Part shown: positions 28,275 to 34,664 of the stretch, one piece after another
Numbering within the stretch: position 1 is the stretch's first letter
How the letters are laid out: every line of letters starts with the position of its first letter
Assembly (NCBI RefSeq): GCF_025060895.1
Contig: NZ_JANZKV010000307.1
Coordinates: 1-34,664 of the forward strand
Length of the DNA stretch: 34,664 bases
Reading direction: 5' to 3'
Source of the DNA: Stieleria sedimenti
GTDB taxonomy: Bacteria; Planctomycetota; Planctomycetia; Pirellulales; Pirellulaceae
Position numbers and translations under genes: made by a program
Notes under the pieces: generated by a model
Told to the model about the DNA's origin: nothing
The model's input: only the letters and a program-made list of their open reading frames with translations
Databases searched by the model: none

Positions 28275-29177
28275 ATGGAATTGGACCAACTTCGATACTT
28301 CTTGCAAGTCGCCGCGGACGGCAATTTCACCCGCGCGGCGGAACATTTGGGAATCTCCCAGCCTGCGCTGAGTCGATCGATCGCACGCCTGGAAGAGGAA
28401 ATCGGCCAGCCGGTGCTCGAACGCCAAACCAAAGGTGTCTCGCTGACCGATGCCGGAAAGCTGTTGCAGGGTCGCGCCAAAGAAGTTTTATCGATCCTGG
28501 AGGACACACTCGCGGAGATCGTCGACGATGGGCAAGTCGGCCGCATTCGCGTGGGGGCCATTCCGACGATCGCGCCGTTTTTCCTGCCCGGGCTGCTGCG
28601 GCAATTTGCCGAAGACTATCCCCAAGCAACGCTGGTCGTCCAAGAAGCAACCACCGATGAATTGTTGAAAGCATGCACCGACGGCGTCATCGATGTGGCG
28701 ATCCTTGCGTTGCCGATTCAAGCCAGGTACCTGGAGATCGAAGAACTGTTTGAGGAGGAGTTGTTGTTGGTGTTGCCGCCGAATCACCCACTCGTTTCCA
28801 AAGAATCGATCGAGCTATCAGACATCGATCAGATCCCCTTCGTCTTACTCGGGGAAGCTCATTGTCTCTCCGACAACATTGTTTCCTTCTGCCGCAAACA
28901 ATCGTTTCACCCGGTCTCCGTGGAACGCACCAGCCAGATGGCGACGGTCCAAGAACTCGTCTCGCTCGATCATGGCATCTCGATGATCCCGATGATGGCC
29001 CGGCGGTTGGATCAATCCGAACGCCGTGTCTACCGCTCCCTCAGCGGCGCCAGGCCGACCCGCACGATCGTCGCCGTGTGGAATCCCTATCGCTTTCAAA
29101 GCCGCCTGATGGAAGCTTTCCGCAACGCAGTACGGGCGTACGCTGGGACGATTGAACAGGCGAGGAGAAAGCAGTGA
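28275..29177 (+). CDS. OxyR-like LysR-family regulator
   Basis: The ATG at 28275 gives [20 protein letters not shown] and 300 residues; a GTG at 28245 would add ten. The winged helix-turn-helix has [20 protein letters not shown]. The effector domain (about 90-295) has [15 protein letters not shown] and [10 protein letters not shown]. Two cysteines, C197 and C206, lie in [17 protein letters not shown], the same spacing and almost the same numbering as the peroxide-sensing C199 and C208 of E. coli OxyR (GHCLRDQAMGFC). This supports an H2O2 sensor that forms a disulfide. It follows tatD closely on the same strand, and 182 nt downstream lies the redoxin-cytochrome-copper protein gene, a possible target. 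Other LysR members could resemble it; the cysteine match is the main argument. Confidence 0.85.
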   Translation: MELDQLRYFLQVAADGNFTRAAEHLGISQPALSRSIARLEEEIGQPVLERQTKGVSLTDAGKLLQGRAKEVLSILEDTLAEIVDDGQVGRIRVGAIPTIAPFFLPGLLRQFAEDYPQATLVVQEATTDELLKACTDGVIDVAILALPIQARYLEIEELFEEELLLVLPPNHPLVSKESIELSDIDQIPFVLLGEAHCLSDNIVSFCRKQSFHPVSVERTSQMATVQELVSLDHGISMIPMMARRLDQSERRVYRSLSGARPTRTIVAVWNPYRFQSRLMEAFRNAVRAYAGTIEQARRKQ

Positions 29178-29359
29178 CGGATCGATACGAATCGATACGC
29201 AAATCCCAATCCGTTGGCCGTGCTTTCGCGGACAATATCGCCGATGATGTGCGTGATCGATGTGATCGTGTCGCATCGTGGCGAGATTTGCCGGTCCTTT
29301 TGGCCGGCCGCCCCATCGTTCACTTGTTTGTCGCCGACTGAAACCTGAGACCGGATCGA
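29178..29359 (+). promoter_or_regulatory. Candidate promoter region of the redoxin fusion gene
   Basis: This 182-nt gap between the OxyR-like gene and the redoxin fusion contains GATCGATACGAATCGATACG (about 29180-29199), in which ATCGAT is repeated with 10-nt spacing, one helical turn. LysR proteins bind such spaced half-sites. Assignment to the neighbouring regulator is inference. No clear Shine-Dalgarno site is seen before ATG 29360. Confidence 0.3.
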
Positions 29360-31120
29360 ATGTTCCTGCAACGTCCCGATGTGCTGTTTGTCTGTCTTGC
29401 CGCCCTAGTGACTTTCGGGACGAATCCCGTCCAGGCTGACGATGCCGCGTCGAACGCGGGCGGAACCATCGGCATGAAAGTCGCGGACTTCACGCTGGAC
29501 AACTGCTACGGCAAGTCTGTTTCATTGAGCCATTTTGATGACCGACAAGCGATCGCGATCGTCTTTCTCGGGACGGAGTGTCCGCTCGCCAAACTGTATG
29601 GCCCTCGGCTGACGGACATCCAACAACGCTATGCCGATCGCGGAGTCCAAGTTGTTGGGATTAATTCCAACACGCAAGACAGCTTGACCGAACTGGCCGC
29701 TTACGTGCATCGTCACGCGATCGGTTTTCCGATGTTGAAAGACCCGGGCAACGTCGTCGCCGATGCGTTGGGCGCCACCAGGACGCCGGAGGTGTTTTTG
29801 ATTGATCGCGAACGCACGGTTCGCTATCACGGTCGCATCGACGATCAATATGGCGTCGGATACTCGCGTGAACGTGAAGCCGAGCCGGAGTTGACTCGGG
29901 CGATCGATCAATTGTTGGCCGGCCAGCCGGTCACCGAGCCGACGACCGAGCCGGTCGGCTGCCACATCGGGCGTGTCAAACCGATCGAGGCGACGGGCGA
30001 GGTGACCTTTACCAAGCACATCGCGCCGATCTTCAATGCACATTGCGTCAGTTGCCACCGCGACGGCGAGATCGCTCCCTTTACGTTGAGCAGCTACGAC
30101 GACGTGCTGGGCTGGGAAGACACGATCCTGGAGGTCATCGCCGACAATCGCATGCCCCCCTGGTCGGCCAATCCGGCACACGGAACCTTTGCCAACGACC
30201 CCCGCTTGAGCGAGCGGGAACGCGACTTGATTGAAACCTGGGTCGACAACGGAATGCCCGAAGGCGATGTCCGTGACCTGCCCGCCCCACCTGAATTTGT
30301 CGCCGGATGGCAAATCGGCAGGCCAGACGAAGTCATCACGATGCGGGACCGAGCGTTTCGGGTGCCCGCCGAAGGCGTCGTCGACTACCAGCGATTTGTC
30401 GTCGATCCGGGCTGGGAGGAGGACAAGTACATCGTCGCAGCGGAAGCACGCCCGGACAAACGAAGCGTCGTGCATCACATTCTGGTGTACGTGATTCCCG
30501 AAGGCGAACAACGCCAGGATCTTCGTCAAGTCGTCGCCGGTTACGCGCCGGGCAGTCCGCCGATGGAGCTCAAAGACGGCGTCGCGCTTCGTGTCGAAGC
30601 CGGTAGCAAGTTGTTGTTCGAAATGCACTACACGCCCAACGGAACCGAGCAGGAAGATCTCAGTTACCTGGGCGTCAAATTCACCACCAAGCTAAACGTT
30701 CGAAAGCTGTTGCGGGGCCGACTAGCGATCAACACCAAGTTCGAAATTCCGCCCGGTGAACCCAATCACGTCGTTTCGGCGACCTACCACGCCCGCACCG
30801 AAGAAAACCTGATCAGCATGTCCCCCCACATGCACTTGCGCGGCAAATCGTTTCGTTACGTTGCCCATTTCCCAGACAACACCACGAAAGTGTTGCTCGA
30901 TGTGCCGAATTACGACTTCAATTGGCAGCTGAAGTATGTCCTCGCCGAGCCGCTGCGAATTCCACGCAATACGCGGATCGAATGCACGGCCGTGTTCGAC
31001 AACAGCGAGTCCAACCTGACCAATCCCGATCCGACCAGACCGGTCCGCTGGGGGGATCAAAGTTTTGACGAGATGATGATCGGGTTCATGGACACCGTCC
31101 CGATCAACGACGAATTCTGA
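29360..31120 (+). CDS. Exported redoxin / cytochrome c / PHM-like copper monooxygenase fusion
   Basis: The product is 586 residues with a signal peptide (about 1-26, cleavage near VQADD). Domain 1 (about 37-185) is an AhpC/TSA redoxin with the thiol site GTECPLA (C74) and TPEVFLIDR. Domain 2 (about 212-305) is a c-type haem domain: CVSCH at 229-233 and the likely axial Met265 in NRMPPW. Domain 3 (about 330-580) resembles the copper type II ascorbate-dependent monooxygenases: HH at 372-373 (VVHHILVYV), H423 (EMHYTP), HMH at 490-492 (SPHMHLRGKSF) and Met572 or 573 (SFDEMMIGFMD). These match PHM ligands H107/H108/H172 and H242/H244/M314. All copper positions are retained, so activity is plausible. 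The substrate is unknown. It lies downstream of the OxyR-like gene. Confidence 0.85.
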   Translation: MFLQRPDVLFVCLAALVTFGTNPVQADDAASNAGGTIGMKVADFTLDNCYGKSVSLSHFDDRQAIAIVFLGTECPLAKLYGPRLTDIQQRYADRGVQVVGINSNTQDSLTELAAYVHRHAIGFPMLKDPGNVVADALGATRTPEVFLIDRERTVRYHGRIDDQYGVGYSREREAEPELTRAIDQLLAGQPVTEPTTEPVGCHIGRVKPIEATGEVTFTKHIAPIFNAHCVSCHRDGEIAPFTLSSYDDVLGWEDTILEVIADNRMPPWSANPAHGTFANDPRLSERERDLIETWVDNGMPEGDVRDLPAPPEFVAGWQIGRPDEVITMRDRAFRVPAEGVVDYQRFVVDPGWEEDKYIVAAEARPDKRSVVHHILVYVIPEGEQRQDLRQVVAGYAPGSPPMELKDGVALRVEAGSKLLFEMHYTPNGTEQEDLSYLGVKFTTKLNVRKLLRGRLAINTKFEIPPGEPNHVVSATYHARTEENLISMSPHMHLRGKSFRYVAHFPDNTTKVLLDVPNYDFNWQLKYVLAEPLRIPRNTRIECTAVFDNSESNLTNPDPTRPVRWGDQSFDEMMIGFMDTVPINDEF

Positions 31121-31162
31121 ACGCTGTTGCAGGGTCTTGGGGGGCAGACGGCAATTTCGGGA

Positions 31163-31185
31163 CCACCGGCGACTCTCGCCGGTGG
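31163..31185. terminator. Perfect 10-bp hairpin
   Basis: CCACCGGCGA, CTC, TCGCCGGTGG forms a perfect stem 43 nt after the stop of the redoxin fusion gene and 49 nt before the sulfatase start. It may terminate or attenuate readthrough. There is no T-run; it resembles the CCGGTGGC repeat units at 10-119. Confidence 0.5.
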
Positions 31186-31233
31186 ACTGGTTAGAATCTC
31201 AGGTGTTCTTTCCGTTCCTCTCGGTGGGTTGCC

Positions 31234-33417
31234 ATGAAAACGTTTGTATCGCTCGTCCTGCTACTGTTGTCCGCACGCGCCGTCCTTGCCGACGACCGGC
31301 CCAACATCGTGTTTTTTTTCACCGATGACCAGACAACCAGCACGCTCGGGTGCTATGGCAACGATGTCATTGAGACGCCGAACATCGACGCCCTGGCGGC
31401 TCGCGGAACGCGATTTGAAAACATGTTCGTCAGCCATTCAATCTGCTGGGTCAGCCGGACCACCATTCTGAGCGGGCTGACCGGCCGCAGCTATGGCTCG
31501 CCGAGCAATCCCGAACAGGCGCGGGCCGAAGCGGTCAACACGCTGTATTCGGACATCTTGCGGGAGCGTGGTTATCGAACCGGATACTTCGGAAAATGGC
31601 ATGCGAAAATGCCTCGGGGCTACAAGCGGGAAGACCACTTCGACGAGTTTGAAGCGATCGGCCGCAACCCGTTCTACAAGAAACAGCCCGACGGGAGTTT
31701 GCGGCACGAAACCGAAGTGATCGTCGACCGGGGCGTCGAGTTCATCAAATCGCAGCCGAAGGACAAACCGTTCGCGCTCAACATGTGGTTCAACGCCTGC
31801 CACGCCGAAGACGGTGATCGCCGCCCCGGGATCGGTCACTTTGCCTGGCCGCGCGCCGTCGATGGAATGTACGACGACATCGACATCGCCCCGCCGCGTT
31901 TGAATGCTCCTGAAATCTTTGAAGCCCTGCCCGACTTCCTCAAAACGACCATCAATCGCGAACGTTTTTTCTGGCGTTGGAACACCGATCAAAAGTACCA
32001 AACCAATATCCGCGCGTACTACAGAATGGTCAGCGGGATCGACAACGCGATCGGCCGGTTCCTGTCCGAACTGGAAGAAGCCGGCTTGGCGGAAAACACG
32101 ATCATCGTTTATTCGGCGGACAACGGCTATCACATGGGCAACCGCGGCTTGGCCGGCAAATGGTCCCACTACGAAGAGTCGTTGCGTGTGCCACTGATCA
32201 TCGCCGACCCCCGCGTCGATCAAACTCAAAAAGGCAAGGTGACCGACGCGATCGCTTTGAACCTCGACTTGCCCGCCACGTTTGTCGATTGGTCCGGTGC
32301 AGAGGTTCCCGAGCGATACCAGGGACACAGTTTGCAACCGATTGTTTCCGGTGACAAACCGTCCGATTGGCGGACCGAATCGTTTCACGAACATTTTGCC
32401 GTCCGCACACGCATCCCGGCATTTGAAGGCATCCGCAACGAACGATTTAAATACGTCCGCTACTTTGATCACGGGAACCGCGAGTTCCTGCATGATTTAA
32501 AGCAGGACCCTGACGAATTGGTGAATTTGGCCGATGATCCCGCCCACGCCGAGACGCTGGTGGCAATGCGTGAGCGGACGGACCAACGAGTGAAACAGCT
32601 TGGTGGTCCGATCGACCCGTTGAACGCCCCCTTCACCGCGTCAACCGTGCCGCATCCCGAAGCATCCGCGGCCGTCACGGTCCGACCAGGGAAAGATGGT
32701 TTTGTCAATTTGCTCAATGGCCGAAACTTGAGCGGTTGGGCGGGCGATTCAAACTACTGGTCGATGCGTGACGGGGCGTTGACCGGCGTGACCGACGGTT
32801 CGCTGAAGATGAATCGCTTCATCACGTGGACGGGTTCGACGATCCGCAACTTTGACTTGCGTGTCAAAGTCAAAGTGACGCCCGGTGGAAACAGTGGGCT
32901 GCAGTACCGGGGCACCTCACGCCCCGATCTGGGGCTGGACGTGGTCACCGGCTACCAGTGTGACGTCGTTGCCGACAACCCGAACTACAACGGCATGTTG
33001 TACGAAGAGAAAGGGCGACGCATCCTTTCGCACACCGGTGAAAAAGTGATCATTGACCCGCAGGGACAGCCCTGGATCGTCGGCAACATGCCTGTCAAAG
33101 AGTTTCCCGCCGATCAGTGGCACGATTACCGAGTCCTGGTCAAAGGCAACCACCACCAGCATTGGATCGATGGTCACATGACGGCGGACCTGATCGACTT
33201 GGATGAAAACGGTCGATCGCTCGAAGGCGTGCTTGCCGTTCAGGTCCACGTCGGTCCGGCGATGACAATCCAGTACAAGGATTTCAAGATCAAGCACCTG
33301 CCGGATGATCTACCGCTGATCCAACCGTCCGAGGCCGTCATCCCCGAAGGTGCCGTCGGGGTGCGTCCGCAAGGGCGTTTGCCGAAAGATTGGAAACCGC
33401 CGGTTTACGGCGAATAG
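31234..33417 (+). CDS. Secreted sulfatase fused to a DUF1080 domain
   Basis: The product is 727 residues with signal peptide MKTFVSLVLLLLSARAVLAD. The sulfatase domain (about 22-455) has RPNIVFFFTDDQ (metal Asp31-Asp32), SADNGYHMGNRG (Asp296-Asn297, His300) and Lys309 in AGKWSHYEESLRVPL. The formylglycine site reads CWVSR (71-75) followed by TTILSGLTGR; the usual core is CxPxR, so Pro is replaced by Val. The C-terminal part (about 489-695) is DUF1080/3-keto-disaccharide hydrolase-like (LamG fold): GFVNLLNGRNLSGW, VTPGGNSGLQYRG and GYQCDVVADNPNYNGMLYEE. Such fusions suit desulfation plus binding or cleavage of sulfated polysaccharides in the planctomycete periplasm. The TAG stop begins a 25-bp repeat array. 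Confidence 0.93.
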   Translation: MKTFVSLVLLLLSARAVLADDRPNIVFFFTDDQTTSTLGCYGNDVIETPNIDALAARGTRFENMFVSHSICWVSRTTILSGLTGRSYGSPSNPEQARAEAVNTLYSDILRERGYRTGYFGKWHAKMPRGYKREDHFDEFEAIGRNPFYKKQPDGSLRHETEVIVDRGVEFIKSQPKDKPFALNMWFNACHAEDGDRRPGIGHFAWPRAVDGMYDDIDIAPPRLNAPEIFEALPDFLKTTINRERFFWRWNTDQKYQTNIRAYYRMVSGIDNAIGRFLSELEEAGLAENTIIVYSADNGYHMGNRGLAGKWSHYEESLRVPLIIADPRVDQTQKGKVTDAIALNLDLPATFVDWSGAEVPERYQGHSLQPIVSGDKPSDWRTESFHEHFAVRTRIPAFEGIRNERFKYVRYFDHGNREFLHDLKQDPDELVNLADDPAHAETLVAMRERTDQRVKQLGGPIDPLNAPFTASTVPHPEASAAVTVRPGKDGFVNLLNGRNLSGWAGDSNYWSMRDGALTGVTDGSLKMNRFITWTGSTIRNFDLRVKVKVTPGGNSGLQYRGTSRPDLGLDVVTGYQCDVVADNPNYNGMLYEEKGRRILSHTGEKVIIDPQGQPWIVGNMPVKEFPADQWHDYRVLVKGNHHQHWIDGHMTADLIDLDENGRSLEGVLAVQVHVGPAMTIQYKDFKIKHLPDDLPLIQPSEAVIPEGAVGVRPQGRLPKDWKPPVYGE

Positions 33418-33517
33418 TGGGGTAAGCATCCTGCTTGCCGAGTGGGCTAAGCATCCTGCTTGCCGAGTGGGCTAAGCATCCCGCTTGCCGACGTGGGCTA
33501 AGCATCCTGCTTGCCGG
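33417..33517 (+). repeat. 25-bp tandem repeat array, four copies
   Basis: Copies start at 33417, 33442, 33467 and 33493. The first unit has GGTAAGCA-TCC-TGCTTGCC, an 8-bp stem with a TCC loop; later units read GGCTAAGCA-TCC-TGCTTGCC. It is the shorter relative of the 33-bp unit: the central AAGCT/AGCTT pair is changed to AAGCA/TGCTT on both sides. The array begins on the last base of the sulfatase stop codon. Confidence 0.9.
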
Positions 33518-33524
33518 CCGCATC

Positions 33525-33546
33525 GCATGCTGGAAGCTTACGCCAC
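33525..33546 (-). repeat. Single inverted copy of the 33-bp unit
   Basis: Read on the minus strand this is GTGGCGTAAGCTTCCAGCAT, the first part of the 33-bp unit, facing the 25-bp array. The rest of the gap to the next gene (33547-33693) contains no other feature I can support; it should hold the promoter of the response regulator gene. Confidence 0.75.
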
Positions 33547-33693
33547 CTGCCGCGATAATGAATTCCGATGCTATCGGTTGCAGGCCCCGAGTTTAGCGTG
33601 GCGTCTGTTTTTGACACGCTCGGGCAACAATGCTCGCGAGCGGTTCGCTATCATCGGTGATGGCTCTTCTGACACCTTCTCAAGTACCCTGCC

Positions 33694-34587
33694 ATGCCGA
33701 ACATCCTGGTCGTCGACGATAGCGCCACCCAGATCGCTTTGATCACGTCGGTTTTGCATCAGCAAGGATTGCGGGTTCGGACGGCAAGCAATGGCCTGGA
33801 GGCGCTGGCGTCGCTGCGGGAGCACACGCCGGATTTAGTCATCACGGACATGCAGATGCCGGAGATGAACGGGGTTGAGTTGATTCGGGCCATGCGCACC
33901 GAATGCTCGCTCGTCCCGGCAGTCCTGGTGACGGCATTCGGCAACGAGGACTTGGCCGCCGAGGCGCTGGGTGTGGGCGCCGCCAATTACATCTCCAAAG
34001 ACCACGTCGGGATCCTGCTGCCTGATATCGTCAACCGAATCACGGCCTTTGCCCAAGCGAACGCCCAATCGCTTTACTTGAAGGGAGCGCTGACGCCGAC
34101 CACGTTCGATTTTGTGCTCGATTGCTCGATCGAGCGAATCACACCGCTTGTCAGCCTGATCGTTCGGTTGCTGGCCGCGATGAACGTGCTGCACACCAGC
34201 GACCGAATTCGAATCGCCGAAGCGCTCGACTATTTGATCACGCACTCCATCATCCACGGCAATTTCGAACAACCCGTCCGTTCCACGCCGATGTCGATCG
34301 ACTACACGCGGGCACTGGTGGCAGAAAAGCTGGAGGACGAGTCGTTGAGATCGATGGCCGAACGGATTGTCACGGTGCAGTTGGCAGTGACGGATCGGGA
34401 AGCGAGATTGGTGGTCGTTCATGAAGGTTCCGGCCAGTCGATCCATCACGCCCCGATGCCGGGCACCCCGCAAAGTTTTTCGGACGAACGTGGACGCGGC
34501 ATGTTGCTGCTGACCAGTGTGATGGATGAAGTCTTCATCGATTCGGCGTCACGGAAAGTGACTCTGGTCAAGTACATCTCACGGTAA
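33694..34587 (+). CDS. Response regulator with RsbW-like ATPase domain
   Basis: The product is 297 residues. The receiver domain (about 1-120) is complete: Asp8-Asp9, phosphoacceptor Asp52 in VITDMQMPEMNG, Thr80 and Lys102 (ISKDH). The C-terminal domain (about 140-297) resembles HATPase_c_2 anti-sigma serine kinases (RsbW/SpoIIAB type), with EALDYLITHSIIHGN (176-190) as N-box, VVVHEGSG (240-247) as G1 and DERGRGMLLLTSVMDEVFID as G2. The N-box Asn expected in xNAxxHGN appears as His184, and the G1 Asp appears to be His243, so ATP hydrolysis may be lost. Phosphorylation of the receiver probably controls a partner-switching interaction. The partner and cognate kinase are not in the window. The remaining 34588-34664 shows nothing. 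Confidence 0.85.
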   Translation: MPNILVVDDSATQIALITSVLHQQGLRVRTASNGLEALASLREHTPDLVITDMQMPEMNGVELIRAMRTECSLVPAVLVTAFGNEDLAAEALGVGAANYISKDHVGILLPDIVNRITAFAQANAQSLYLKGALTPTTFDFVLDCSIERITPLVSLIVRLLAAMNVLHTSDRIRIAEALDYLITHSIIHGNFEQPVRSTPMSIDYTRALVAEKLEDESLRSMAERIVTVQLAVTDREARLVVVHEGSGQSIHHAPMPGTPQSFSDERGRGMLLLTSVMDEVFIDSASRKVTLVKYISR

Positions 34588-34664
34588 CAATCAGGTGGGA
34601 GAGGGTGCCGCGGAAAAGAAGGCAGGTACGATTGGCACGAGGATCAGCGCTGGTGTGCAGGCTT

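Overview
The window looks like chromosomal DNA of a planctomycete, most likely a Pirellulaceae-type organism (Rhodopirellula, Stieleria and relatives). Three things point there: proteins of planctomycete-specific families (TIGR03009-like, TIGR03067-like), a giant surface protein with the planctomycete N-terminal LERRELLA motif, and a secreted sulfatase fused to a DUF1080 domain. Base composition is GC-rich throughout, with no clear island. I see 26 protein genes, one tRNA, and an unusually dense set of dispersed and tandem repeats sitting at gene 3' ends. No phage, insertion sequence, CRISPR array or rRNA was seen.

Layout. 0.1-9 kb: a TIGR03009-like exported protein (-), a Tat-exported seven-blade WD40 protein, a 1614-residue surface protein with eight SdrD-B-like modules plus FG-GAP-like repeats, and an unknown 274-residue protein. 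9-13.2 kb: an exported mono-haem protein divergent from an Rrf2 regulator, lpxK (lipid A 4'-kinase, implying a Gram-negative outer membrane) and an anchored planctomycete protein. 13.4-16.5 kb: ychF, a small membrane protein, a small unknown protein and a DOMON/CBM9-like protein. 16.7-21.1 kb: a secreted alpha/beta hydrolase, a TIGR03067-like protein, a CDP-alcohol phosphatidyltransferase, a VF530/DUF2132 protein and tRNA-Met(CAU). 21.2-29.2 kb: ligA, a Dabb protein, a GT4 glycosyltransferase, leuB, then cdsA-like, tatD and an OxyR-like LysR gene packed closely. 29.3-34.6 kb: a redoxin-cytochrome c-copper monooxygenase fusion, the sulfatase-DUF1080 fusion and a response regulator with a degenerate-looking ATPase domain.

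Two themes stand out. First, at least ten gene 3' ends carry repeats at or just after the stop codon. Several repeats even supply or share the stop codon, and two repeat families show compensatory base changes that preserve a small hairpin, so they look like RNA-structured 3' elements. One palindromic element has also inserted in frame (46-47 codons) into the n-region of the WD40 protein's Tat signal. Second, an OxyR-like regulator retaining the C199/C208-equivalent pair lies upstream of a secreted protein combining a peroxiredoxin-like domain, a c-type haem and a full set of PHM-like copper ligands: a candidate redox system.

Limits: all calls come from reading the sequence and remembered family motifs. 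No database search, folding calculation or profile search was run.
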